Positions 10,546 to 21,372 of a DNA stretch of 64,000 nucleotides are shown here, in pieces. The notes beneath the pieces are model-generated. The model did not search any database. It was not told where the DNA came from and saw only the letters and a program-made list of their open reading frames with translations. The translations under genes were made by a program, and so were the position numbers. Each line of letters opens with the position of its first letter. The stretch's first letter is position 1. Location: NCBI GenBank assembly GCA_038503035.1, contig JAVSML010038982.1:1-64000 (forward strand), read 5' to 3'. This stretch comes from Crocodylus rhombifer (taxonomy: Eukaryota; Chordata; Crocodylia; Crocodylidae).

Positions 10546-12792
10546 GAGCCCAATCATGCAAATACTTCCACAAGTATATTCAGTGGCATGCTGGTCCACC
10601 AAAATCAATGAGAGCATAGAGGACTAAGCCATGTTTTTAGATGCTCAGGGAATAGTGACCTCAGTAAGTATTTACTGCAGCTAGACTTAGGAAAAGCTAA
10701 GTTTGTCTGACTTAATAATGCCCCTCCCGTCCATGTTCTGAAGTTTTTCCAGCCTTTTTTGTAAATATTATTGAACCAGCCTTGAAATGTGGTCCTTGGT
10801 CTCTCCTGACACTATCAAAAACAGGATGAAAGCTAGTTCATCTTGTACAAGAAAGATTACTACTTATTTAATTTAATGTGTTCCACCATTCATTTCAGTG
10901 TAGGGTATGATGTAGGTTCAATTATAGAACTAAATGACCTTGTGTGTTGCAAAAAGCAACCAGATTTAACAGACATGTTGGAAGGCTTCATGCTCCGTAT
11001 CTTCTTGAGGAGCTTCCTAGGTTTACTTATTTTGTGCTTAAAATTAAGTATTAAAAAAATTAAAAATCCTATCTTATTGCATAATAAAAACAAGAGTAGA
11101 ACCAAGAGTGATGAAAAAAATCAAAATACTCCTCTTAGACAAAATGACCTGTAGTCATTCACAAATGTGACACATCCCTTATGACATTTAACAAAGGGGT
11201 CATTTCAAAGGTTGGCACTGGTGTGGGTGGGAGGGTGCTTGCCTCCTTGCACAGGCTGTGTCTCATAGTGCCAGGAGTGGTGGTGACACAGGCTCCCTGG
11301 AGGGCTGCCATTCAGGCACCCCCTCTGAATTGGTGGCCCAGTTACCCCCCTTCAAGTTACATTACTGGCATTTGACCCAATAGCTTGGTATTTTGATTAC
11401 CAACCTCAAATTCACTGTTTAGGAACTGACACAAGTATTTTAAGAATGATTTAATCTGTCTCTCATCACTTTAGTAAGAACAGCTGCAAAAGGCATACAT
11501 GTCATTTACAGGCTTTCAAAACCCATGTCAAGAAGAGAATATTGTATACCCCTTCTAAGAGGCCTTGTGTGCTCCCAAAGAGGCTGGAATGGCTGAATTT
11601 AAAATCCAAATCAACTAAGATAGAAAATATGCCACGAAGAAACTGAGGTTTCACTGAGAGATTATTCTACCCATAGCTGATTATCTAGTGCAGAGAGGAC
11701 TGTATTTCTTTTTCCTCTGTAATCCAAAGACGATTTGTTATCTGGTTAAAAAAAACTAAAGAGAAATTAAAATTTCTACTTATTTTCAACATTGTTATCT
11801 CTAAAGCTTTAATACCAATTGCTCCATAGTTATAATGTCTTGCTCTGTAAATTAAAAAATATGAAGGGGAGACCAGCTAGCCAACCAGCTGCTTGGAACT
11901 GTCTCACATGAACCATATTCTCAATGCAAGCACAGGAAACTATGCAGAGCAATCTGACCTTGTTAAAGAAAAACAGAGCAGGCAAGCGGTCCCAGGGAAC
12001 AAATTTATTTTGTTATTGTAGGTCTGGAAATACCAAAAACTTTTTTGGTTATTGCCCTACTTTCAAAGACTCTCTTAAACACAGACTCTTTTGTCACATG
12101 AAATCTAGCAAGTCGGGATCCCTTTAGGGATGACATATTAATTGCCTACAGTCTTATAGGCTTGCTGTGTACGTGGTACATTTTAGTCCTGAGCTATTCA
12201 TATTTAACTGAAAAACTTGACCCAAAGTATCACAGATTGAAGAAACACTTCTAAAGCTATTTTAAGACAGTCTATTTTGCAAAGTCTGAGAATAGAGCAA
12301 GGGTCTTATTTCAGGATTGTTCATCTTCAACCCCATTTGCCACTATAGTTCCCAGTTCTCTTTCAAAATACAACTGTGATTGATTAGTATCTCATTTCCA
12401 TAGCTCTCTTTGATATATGAGCACAGTGAAGGAAGAGAACATTTGCCAAAGCCAACTGCTCAAACAAGCAAAAGTGTAAATGCTGTGTAGCGGATAAAAA
12501 CAATGTGAAATCAACCATCAAGCCTTTGCTTAAGAGGGAGATGTGTATGTTTTGCTTAGAAACTGCAGTTTTCCTGCCTAGCATGTACTTAATGCTCTAC
12601 TGGTCTGACTATGCTGGATTCAGTACCACATCTTTCATCATCCTCTATTCCAGGGAGAGACAGGTGGGAGAGAAATAAGCCACATTTTGAAAAATCTTAG
12701 CATGTCACTTATGGGAGGTTTCACAACCCATAAGAGACAAAGTCAATAAGTTTGTTTTGTCACGTGGAATAAAATCCTTCCAATTATTTTGC
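10546..12792. other. Anonymous AT-rich non-coding DNA
   Basis: Nothing recognised. An open frame at 10843-11154 (103 codons) lies in AT-rich DNA, is Lys/Leu-rich and has no domain signature. A short GC-richer patch at 11200-11360 has no clear boundaries. Confidence 0.45.
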
Positions 12793-12848
12793 TTTGAATG
12801 TTGAACTCTGGGGGTGCATCCAGGCAAGCGCACACTTGTGGTTTGTGG
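12793..12848. repeat. Left part of a palindromic repeat split by a hAT insertion
   Basis: Removing the hAT element and one copy of its TSD joins this flank to 13629 onward. The repaired site reads TTTGTGGCACTGCAG, a 6-base loop, then CTGTAGCACCACAAA, an imperfect palindrome. The hAT therefore landed inside the arm of an older fold-back sequence. Its outer limits are not clear. Confidence 0.45.
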
Positions 12849-13628
12849 TAGGGTTGTGTGAAGCATCGGTCCCTGATTTGATTCAGAGGAGATTTGGCTT
12901 GATTCAGTGGCCGAATCTCCAAATCTGAATCAAATCAGAAGATCATTTAATCTCTCTGAATCGATTCAGAGAAATTCAGAAAGATTCAGAGATTCGGACA
13001 TAGAGATAGCTTTAAATGTTTTTTCTACATACCTCTAAGTGGCAGGGGCTCATGATCGCTGTGATGCTGGGGCTCATGGAGCATCCCACAGGAGTGCGGG
13101 GGGGTCCCCACCACAGTTGACAGCAGACCCAGAAGCGGACCAGAAGCACTTCCAGTCCACCTCCGGGTCTGCCGGGGAGTGCACTGTGACTCCCTGACTC
13201 GGTGACTGGTGCCTCCTGGGTCGGGGGGGGGGGGGGCACCTGGGGTCCCCCTAAGGCTGATCGCTGAGCTGGGGGGACATGCCCTCCTGTACGCTCCCCA
13301 GCGGACCCGGAATTGGACCGGAAGTACTTCTGGTCCACTTCTGGGTTCACCACCAAGCACATGGAGGGCCCCCCCATGCGCTCCTGTGGGACGCTCCATG
13401 TGCCCCAGCACCGCAGCTATCAAAAACTGTGCCTGCTACCTCAAGGTATGCAGAAAAAACTTTTAAAGCTGTGTCTGTGTCTGAATCAGCATCGAATCTT
13501 CAGATTCAGATTCGGATTCAGCTGAATTGAATCAGAGGCAGTGATCCGAATCAATGCATCAAATCATTGTCCCTGATTTGGGCTGAATCCAAATCTAAAT
13601 TGAATAGGGCCCACTTTGCACACCCCTA
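12849..13628. mobile_element. Palindromic hAT-type element, copy 1 (780 bp)
   Basis: Terminal inverted repeats are TAGGGTTGTGTGAAGC and, reading inward from the other end, TAGGGGTGTGCAAAGT. A perfect 8-bp TSD, GTTTGTGG, lies at 12841-12848 and 13629-13636. The outer 170 bp of each arm is a subterminal array of GATTCAG/GATTCGG motifs. The inner arms pair with each other: AGCTTTAAATGTTTTTTCTA (about 13007) with its inverted counterpart at about 13440-13470, and GCTGGGG...CATCCCACAGGAG with a counterpart at 13370-13410. Almost the whole element can fold into one hairpin around a G-run near 13222-13237. It has no transposase. Confidence 0.85.
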
Positions 13629-13636
13629 GTTTGTGG

Positions 13637-13960
13637 CACTGCAGACCTATCTGTAGCACCACAAACTGCACATAATTAGCAGTATGGTGGGGGTTTTTGA
13701 CACAGGAAAAAACAGGGTGGCGCATGTGGCAGCAGCATGCGCTGCCCAAAACCAGAGCCTGGCTGGCTAGAAACATCCTCTGGGTACCGGTCAGGCTCTA
13801 CGCACCCAGATCGCTGCCAATGGAGTCCCAGGAGGCCCCCAGGGCCCCAAGTAAGGGTGCTGGGGCCAGCCCATGTGCTGACCCCAGCCTCCGCTAGCCC
13901 ACCCGGGGCAGCCTGCAATGTACCAGAATACAAGGACATGGCACTGCATTTCTTCAACAT
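13637..13960. repeat. Right part of the split palindromic repeat and GC-rich flank
   Basis: The first 40 bp complete the palindrome described at 12793-12848. The rest (to about 13915) is GC-rich with overlapping open frames on both strands and no protein signature. I take it as repeat DNA of unknown family. Confidence 0.35.
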
Positions 13961-14619
13961 CAAAGAAGAACAATCCAGGTGCTGTAACTACATTGCAGAT
14001 TAAATCTGATACAGACAAAATTAAGTCTTTTTCCTTCATCGGTTATTATATCCATCAGAAAAAGATCAAAATTTCAAGTGGAGTTACCTGATCCAATATA
14101 GACTTTTATATCAAAAAAGGGGCATACAGTCATTGTCCTCCTCTTCTGTAAAGATAAAATTATGTAAATGAATACTGAAGAACTCATGGGGATTATTAAT
14201 ATGCCAATGGATTTAGTTGGAACTAAAGCTTTATATCCAGCCCCAGGTAAGAGGCTGAAATCTCACGTGACCAGTAATGGAGACAAAAACACTGATTTTT
14301 GGAAAGGCCCCCCTTACAGCCAGATTTCTACATAGTATAATAAACAGCTACTGATGGGTGAAGCAGAGAAAGTTTGTTGTATGGGGAAAAAACCCCACCT
14401 CATTCTGGAACAATGGGGAAATAAATGGAAAAAGACCAAAACCTCAGCTATTTGTATAAAAGAAAACTACAAGACAGTCTTATTTTCTAAACTAAAGAAA
14501 ATGATAAAGGGATCTTAATGCTAGAGAGGACCCTTTCTGCATGTGTGCTGGGAAGGCCCTAAGTATTTTGGAGGAAAATAAACAGAATTTTCAAAAATAA
14601 GTAAAGTGATATACAAAGC
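13961..14619. other. Anonymous non-coding DNA
   Basis: Nothing recognised. It may contain decayed LINE sequence, because a reverse transcriptase block begins just downstream, but I could not find a matching block here. Confidence 0.35.
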
Positions 14620-14765
14620 AGTGAATGTGAAATACCTTGACTTTAGCAAGGTTTCTGATACTGTCTCCCATAACATTCTCATTAACATGCTAGGAAAGTT
14701 TAGTGTACTGAAAGTACCGTAAGGCGGATATGTAACTAGTTGGATCATCATGCTCAACCGGTAGT
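14620..14765 (+). mobile_element. CR1/L3 reverse transcriptase fragment
   Basis: Near 14632 the + strand reads KYLDFSKVSDTVSHNILINM, the first catalytic block of CR1-clade polymerases (consensus YLDFSKAFDTVPHNIL). An L/GYVTSWI block follows near 14727. It may belong with the GSVLGLALFNI block at 15725. The frame is interrupted. Confidence 0.6.
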
Positions 14766-15062
14766 CATGGCGTTATTCAGTTGCAGAATACTGTGCCCCT
14801 GTATGGGCTTGTTCATCTCACAACAAACTAGTGGACACCTAACTGCATACTACAGTGTGTCTTGGGTCAGGGACATTGCACCCACCCCACTCCCACAGTT
14901 ACCAGTTCTCTCCCACTTTTGGTCTCCGCTGCACAAATGCTGAAGAAAACTTACTAGCCAAACTCCATGACAATCCTATGCTCCCAGAACACTGGGACAT
15001 ATTCCACCCACCTATAGCTTGGCTTCCCTCAAGACGCCCAATATGGTCCATGCTTTCAAAAT
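14766..15062 (+). mobile_element. Possible LINE remnant with an EYCAPVW motif
   Basis: Around 14787 the + strand reads EYCAPVWACSSHNKLVDT. This matches a conserved post-polymerase block of some vertebrate and invertebrate LINEs (EYCAPVW.RS.HT..ID). The rest is too decayed to place, so its family is uncertain. Confidence 0.4.
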
Positions 15063-15321
15063 CATAGAATCACTGAAAATTAGGGCTGGAAGCCATCATA
15101 AGATTCCTTTTGGCCCAATCCTCCAATTTGTCTAGGTCACTCTGAATCCTAGCCCTACCATCCAGAATATCTACTATGCCCCCCAGATTGGCGTCATCTG
15201 CAAACTTGCTGAGGGTTCACTCTATGCTGTCTTCCAGGTCATTGATGAAGATATCGGACAAAACCGGCCCCAGGACTGATCCCTGGGGCAATCCGCTTGA
15301 TACTGGCAGCCAACTAGACCA
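15063..15321 (-). mobile_element. CR1 LINE fragment, minus strand, internally deleted
   Basis: Read on the minus strand the segment gives [20 protein letters not shown], then [12 protein letters not shown], where FADD is the polymerase catalytic motif, then [13 protein letters not shown]. It then jumps directly to the CR1 3' tail, ending in GTGATTCTATGATT. The bulk of the C-terminal ORF2 is missing. A stop follows the SIE of the first block. It lies opposite to the flanking LINE fragments, so it is a separate insertion. Confidence 0.75.
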
Positions 15322-15640
15322 AATCCTCTGACTTTTCCTTCCTTCCTTGATGACACAAAGAATGGTCAGCACAAGCAACAATCAACCACCACATCTTCTC
15401 TGACCCTACAGTCAGTCAACCAGGATTTAACAGATCACACCATTATTGGGCACTTCTCAGTTGTTTTCAAACTAGACACGGTCACTGTACCTCAGACCTA
15501 TACAATGGAGACTTTGCAATGACAAATGCTCTTGTGGACAAGTTCAAGCCATGTCCCACACTGTTGATTCATACCCATTTACAATGCTACCTGATGGCCT
15601 TCAAGCTCCTCACAGTGGTGATCACCTTAACAAGGCTGAA
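15322..15640. other. Unassigned DNA within the LINE mosaic
   Basis: This stretch lies between LINE fragments and may itself be LINE-derived (a DDTKNGQ-like stretch occurs near 15350), but I cannot support a specific call. Confidence 0.3.
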
Positions 15641-15780
15641 GCAACATGTGGAAACCACATACATTAATAAAGAGTGGTCATCAATGGCTCAATGTCTAGT
15701 TGGGAAGAGGTATCAAATGACATTCCCTGGGGTCTGTCCTGGGTCTAGCATTGTTCAACATCAGACAAGAAGCTGACTTA
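15641..15780 (+). mobile_element. CR1/L3 reverse transcriptase fragment (GSVLG block)
   Basis: At about 15724-15762 one frame reads GSVLGLALFNI, the block just upstream of the YADD motif in CR1-clade polymerases (consensus [13 protein letters not shown]). The preceding bases in another frame read SSMAQCLVGKR, resembling the usual preceding block. It is a short decayed fragment, possibly the continuation of the copy at 14620. Confidence 0.5.
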
Positions 15781-18247
15781 ACTAAAAAATGTCAAGTTAT
15801 TATAACAAGTGTTTATTAATGTCTGTAAGGAAATGGGCAATATTCAAGTAAGAAGAAAGCACAGTGTCCAAGGTCAACCAGTTCTGGCCTTATCCTTTTT
15901 GTTTTTATCATGATTAAATCCCTGCTGCACCAGTTTTGACAACCAAATGGCAGCTGCTGGACACACGAACTGACACTGGTGTTTAGTGATGCTAGATATA
16001 GTTTTAAAAGACAGAGTTACCCAGTGCAAAGCCTTATATCCAGCCAAAAGGTTTGATTTTGGCTTAAAGTATTTTAAAGTTTCTTCAGGTTATGAGTACA
16101 GGCTTCGGAGGTCAAACATTTTGACATACCATAATTGGTCTGTTCTTTTTTTTCCCCCAAAAAAATCTGTTGATCTGCAGAGTTGTATGTAAAATGTATT
16201 ATGCAAAACACCCTCTGCTTACAGTCCATTACTTCTCCAGTGGGAAAGTAACATGGAACTGTAGCAGTTCCAGTCAAGCTCCAGGATGCATCTCTCTTCA
16301 AGTGCAAAACAGAGCATCTCTAAGAAAACATATAGACTTGTGTAGGCTGTGACATTCCCTCAACACCCCCTGCTCAGAAAGGCTGCTATGACAAACAGCC
16401 ATGTGAACAGAAAGTCACTTATTCTAAAATTATTCTAAAAGTAAAATTCTAAAATTGAAGAAAGATGCTTCTTCTTTAACTTTGTCTTAATGGAAGAGGC
16501 ATCTACACAAGCTGCAACTATATAACCAAACTGGTACTAGCCCCAACTACATGTTGTAAAGTTGGTCTGACCTGGATTGCCAGATATTGTTAACAGCTTG
16601 CCTCCATTACTCTTTCTATGTGCTAAATAAATGCATAGTGTTCTCCAGGAAATGTTTCCCTTCTTGAAGGAAACTGTGCAAGGATATTAAAATTGATGGC
16701 TGTTGTAAGAAGACTTTAATCTTTGCTGGTTTATCACTTTGGCAGATGCTATTTTCATTCTTTTCATGGAGCTGGAAGGCACCAATGGAATGAATATCTG
16801 ATTAAGCCTGCACAGTCTTGAAATATAGCGTGGCTGGTGGTTCATATCACAGGGCCTTGTGCTCGGGCTCACAGTGCAGAAGCCTGTTAGTGTTCCAATT
16901 GTAGAGAAGCATCAGAGACAATGGCAATTAACATCCATGGTGATGCACTAACAGAAATAGCAGTTCCAATCATTTGTTTAGACTATTCCTTAATCAGTGG
17001 TTAATCTCTTAATCCTTTTTTTTTTTTGCAAAGAAGCATCCTGGGAGAGAAGCGACCACTGGAATATATCAGACATCTCAATTGTGCTCCAGCTTGCACT
17101 CAACTGACTTTGAGAGTGCAAGAAGGGAAACAAAGACAAAATTTGGCTGCTTAAGTGAATGTATGTATGTATTTAATTGCAATGTGAGTATGTGTCTCGT
17201 GATACTGAGATGTTTGGCACCCTTCAAGCAATTCTTTCCTACAGGGGGTGGGACTTCTAGTATCTACCCCTACACAGATACTGAACATGCAGTCATCTCC
17301 TTCCATTGGCCTTTGAGTTTTTTAAGTTAGGGACAGATTCAAAATGTGCCCAGAAGTTAGCATTATGCTAATTTTCACCACCCTCACAGATGTGGTTCTT
17401 TGTTTTTTCTTCCATGGAGGAACAAGAACCAGTGGCCTAGAACAGTTTAGCATATTGGCCAAAGAAGTGACTCTAGATCAAAAAGATTTGTCTACTGTGC
17501 TCCACTCAGACCACTCAGTTAAAATGCATGCTCAATTTTACCTGATGGTACTGAGGTTGTAAGCCAATCACCAGCAGGTGTCAGGAATATGCAGGAAAGG
17601 GCAGCAGCTATATCCCCTTGATCTAGGCTATGTATATATGACTTTCTGGGCAGGTGCAAAGTTGATAAGTATAAACTGAGGCATTCACACCATATGAGCA
17701 TCATTTTTGACAAAGCACCAGGCGGTGGTTCTAAGGCACAATAATATTTAATAAGCTAGAAATGAGAGGAGGGGGACTCCATTATGAAGAATTTGTTCAG
17801 CTTCTTCCCTGCCCTCAAATCTCTACCTCAAGAATCAACACCAACTGTATTTTAAAACTCACATCAGCTGTTATGCAAAGAATTCAGGCTCTGCAGTCTC
17901 CTACCAGCATCCCTATAAATAGAATCCATTTAAAACATAATCCTCAATTTCAACCCCACCAAACCTGTCATGTGTTGAACTTCAAAAGCCAATATTATAC
18001 ACGCTGTCCATGACAAAGATCCTCACTTTGTATTTAGTGATTGACAGATGCAATAGCAGGTCTAGATTGCAAAGCAATAGTTTCATTAGTAAACTGAGCA
18101 TTCCAGAAATTTGGGAGCAAGGAAGTTTCAGTTTGGCCAACTGTAAGTTAAATGATCTCACAGGGGCTTATGTTACTGTCGGGGCCCCCAGAGTATGTCA
18201 CTTTGCAGAGCAAGAGTGCTCCCAGCTTGAAAACAAACCTCTAATGC

Positions 18248-18248
<1 letters not shown>
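15781..18248. other. Anonymous non-coding DNA
   Basis: About 2.5 kb in which I recognise no repeat family or coding exon. There is a short TGTATGTATGTAT stretch near 17160. Confidence 0.45.

Positions 18249-18332
<84 letters not shown>
18249..18332. repeat. Compound microsatellite (AG)n(TG)n
   Basis: An uninterrupted run of 24 AG units (18249-18296) is followed directly by about 18 TG units (18297-18332). The two arrays share no spacer. Confidence 0.98.
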
Positions 18333-18337
<5 letters not shown>

Positions 18338-19612
18338 GACATGTTTTCAAACTTGTCAGCTCCTCTGGAGAAGCACTCACTCACTAATCTCCATGTTCAG
18401 GTTTTAAAAGAATGCTGTTTACAGTTTCACAAATGGAGTGGAAAGTACTACCAAGCACAATTCTGGGACACCCAGACTAGAACTGGGACACATTAAGATA
18501 GAAATGGTGATTGCAGTGGCATACAGTTCAGATACAGGTTTATATTCAAGTTGAAATCAGGAGTGGGGCTTGGCCTACAGCAGCATGGAACCAAAATCTT
18601 GTCATCTTTCTGCCCACAACTGAGAAGTCTTACGTGATCAATCTCATTAGCCCATGTGAAACACATTTGACATTTCATATAGCATTTCCATAAGCTTCTT
18701 ATAGCTGACATCAGTTCAATTCCTCGCCCATAATTGTATAATGTAGGAATAACTCCACTGAATTACAGTGGTGTTCTGGTCTCAGTTTAACAGTTCTCAT
18801 TTTGCACGTGTCCAGTTTATGTAGCAAGGCTAGAAGCGTTCCATTATACATCACCAGATGCCTTCACGGCTCTTTTGTGAACATCACGGCTCTTTCGTGA
18901 ACATTGAACCATGATTTTTCATCCCCTGATCCTACTGGGCAACCTACTTGTTAATAGTTGTTCAAGAGCATGAAATTCTGGCAGTGGGATGCACTGTCAC
19001 GCACCCCTCAGAGTCAAGGCTTTCCCCTTATACTTTCCAGATATCGCACTTCTTTTTAATTTTCTGCCCTTCTAGGATATTTGCTGGTAATACGTTACAC
19101 ATTTGTGTAACATGCTCTTTTTACCCTTATGTCAAGAATGGGTATTATTCCACATGAGCAAAGCTAAAAAAAAATAAAGTTTAGTGAGTCAGACAGGAAC
19201 TGGGGAAAATAATGAATATTGGCTGGTATTCAAAACATCTTGCCATTTCCTCCTATTCTTGCCATCAGGGTTTCCCAGCTACTTAGAGGGGAACAGCTGG
19301 AACGAGATAATGAAGAACCAGAGACAAAGCCTCTTGCTCAGGACCTTCAAGGGAAGATCCAGAACTAGTTGCAGTAGATAAACTAACTCTAACAAGAACA
19401 TAGCCTCAATGATGACAGCATCAAATTCAAGCACACTGATCATATATCTGGAGGACCTGATTGGCGGGGGGGGGGCCTCCAGTAGTTAGACCCCCTAGGA
19501 TTTGATCACAAATAACAGTTGATTTGCCCATCTCCAGTACAACAGCCCCCATTGTATGAGCTGCCAATAGTCAACACCCATGGTACTTCATTACTGAAGA
19601 ATTTGTTCTTTA
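18333..19612. other. Non-coding DNA with one 20-bp tandem duplication
   Basis: Otherwise unrecognised. At 18864-18903 two consecutive 20-bp units (TCACGGCTCTTTTGTGAACA and the same with one T-to-C change) lie head to tail. A G-run lies near 19466-19475. Confidence 0.5.
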
Positions 19613-19865
19613 GGGCTAGGTACAGACATTCAAAACGCCTGAGGTGAAATCCATCTAAGTTACGTGGTTTTCTGTACGCGGTGTAGTTTAGATGGCTAGC
19701 AAACAGAACACACATTCGCCCTTTGGTGGGGAGGGAGGGCAAATCTTAAACTAGGTTCTGCCATTTTTAAACTAGTCTCTGTGTACCAAATTTATGTTCT
19801 GTTGTGAGTATAGACTGGTTTCCAATCACTTAAACCAGAACAAATGTAATGGTTGTACCTGGCCC
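19613..19865. mobile_element. Family-T terminal-inverted-repeat element, short copy (253 bp)
   Basis: The left end reads GGGCTAGGTACAGACATTCA. The right end, reverse-complemented, reads GGGCCAGGTACAACCATTAC, then TTGTTCTGGTTTAAGTGAT. The interior contains ACTAGTTTAA/AACTAGG motifs. Related termini occur at 23917, 24554, 60665 and 62400. Flanking 3-bp sequences (TTA and AAA) are near but not exact duplicates, so a Harbinger-like TSD is possible but unproven. There is no transposase. Confidence 0.6.
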
Positions 19866-20660
19866 AAAAGTAACTGGCCAATTTCATGTTCAAGGCCAGC
19901 ATTTCGTATCCTGTGGTGCAAGATATGAGTAAAGAAAAGGCAGCACATTGAGCTGCACTTGACCTACCCCATCGGGTACCTCCTTCATGGGAAACAAATT
20001 TGAAGCAACCAAAAGGAAGAAATCAATTTGTATGCCTTGCAATGGCCTATCTAGTTCCAGCAGCAGTTGAGTCCTACTAGAAATCTGGAGGGTCTAAAAA
20101 ATGCCAAAGGTCACACAGTAAAGTAAAATCATAAGTCAGGCTATGATTTTCACAGCTGTGGCAGAAACTCAAAGACAAGAGATTAGCAGGAAGGCCATTC
20201 TGTCCCTTCCCTGTGGATACAACATGCACTCAGTGATGAATATCTTACAGCACTGTTAAAGAGCTAGACTTGAAATCAGGAGGGGAGAGACTGAGGCTAA
20301 AAACCAGTTTAATGAGGCTCTGATTGGTCCAGGATATGACCTCTATCAAAACACACAGGGCACAGTCATTTACACACAATACTTAAATGACAGCTGACTT
20401 GAATTAGCCACAGTTGTTCTGAGGCAAAGTATTCATTTGGATAATTCACAGGTACTTAGCATGGGACAATGGGCTAGTCTAACAGTAAGATCTGGGGTTT
20501 ACCGAAAGGTAAGATGCTCAAATTTGAATCAAGGTATGCTTTTAGCTTGAAAAGGTTATCTGAAACCAAGGCTGGAAGAAGAGGTGGCTGGGATACACAT
20601 ATCCCTCTGCCGAGTCTCGCTGCCTTGGTTCAATTCCAACCGTGCTCTGTTTCTTCCCAG
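19866..20660. other. Anonymous non-coding DNA
   Basis: Nothing recognised. It ends at a strong pyrimidine-rich acceptor (see next entry). Confidence 0.45.
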
Positions 20661-20794
20661 TCTCGGAAGCAGGCATGCTCTACAGCACGAGTACTAAGGA
20701 TGTCGCAGGGAAGGTACACCTCTTCAGCTTTATCACGCACTGGAACCATCACAGCGTGGCAGCTAAAAATGACAAGAGGAGGTTGCAGTACTGA
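20661..20794 (+). other. Possible 3' coding exon (candidate, product not recognised)
   Basis: A good acceptor (GTGCTCTGTTTCTTCCCAG) precedes an open frame from 20663 to a TGA at 20792-20794. The 43 codons begin SEAGMLYSTSTKDVAGKVHL and end AAKNDKRRLQY. The composition, with FSFITHWNHHS in the middle, looks more like a folded protein than repeat DNA. A second frame is also open, and an alternative donor (GGGAAG|GTACAC at 20713/20714) would make a 53-bp internal exon. I recognise no family. No AATAAA lies close downstream. Chance remains the more likely explanation without homology. Confidence 0.2.
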
Positions 20795-21129
20795 AATGTC
20801 TCAGAGCTGCTTGTAACTGAAGTCAAGTGTACTGAAGATGGTCATGACTCTTATTTCTGCAGCACGTGGTGTCTTTTATGTTTAAAAAGCTGCATGCCAG
20901 CAAAGTGCACTTACTGCTTCGTATATTATTTAACACCTTTTCTATTCTTGCTGCAAAAGAGGGACTTTTGCTTTGTGTATGCTCTGCATTTGGTGCCTAG
21001 CTGAGTAAGAGCAATCATGTGATCAAAGCCTTGAAATCAGTCATTCCAAGAGCGATGCACCCTCTGCCCACTATTTCCTCTAGCCCATGCCCCTTCTCTT
21101 GTGCCACTTCTCCTCCTAGCTGACTTTTC
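20795..21129. other. Anonymous non-coding DNA
   Basis: Nothing recognised. Confidence 0.4.
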
Positions 21130-21372
21130 ATGCTCTCTCCTACACTTTCAGCAGCCTCCCAGTTAGTATACCCAAGCTCCCTCACTTGCTTCCTTCAAAC
21201 ACCCTTCTGAAAACCCACCTGTTACTCATGGTGTACCAGTGGTAACATGCTCATGCCTCTGTTCACTGCACTGTACCCTCCTGTGCCTTTTGACTCTAAG
21301 TTCTTCAGGGCAGGGATCTTGTATTTGTTTAGCATATTTTATCTATTGTAAAGCGCAATATAAATATTAATG
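21130..21372 (+). mobile_element. Old LINE 3' end, L2/L3 type
   Basis: The order CTTCAAACACCCTTCTGAAA (about 21197), AACCCACCTGTTACTCATGG, TTCTTCAGGGCAGGGATCTT (about 21301) and GTAAAGCGCAATATAAATAT (about 21350) matches the well-known 3' region of old amniote L2/L3 LINEs (CTCAAAACCCACCT...CTCTTCGGGGCAGGGA...GTAAAGCGC..ATAAAT). The family is assigned by recollection only. Confidence 0.6.

Noticed and set aside
10843..11154. 103-codon + strand frame
   Set aside because: Lys/Leu/Ile-rich product of AT-rich DNA with no recognisable feature.
13012..13423. Pair of 121- and 132-codon minus-strand frames
   Set aside because: Inside hAT copy 1, in its GC-rich arms. The same arms in copy 2 do not keep the frames.
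18010..18339. 109-codon frame ending in Arg-Glu and Val-Cys repeats
   Set aside because: Its end is simply translation of the AG and TG microsatellite.
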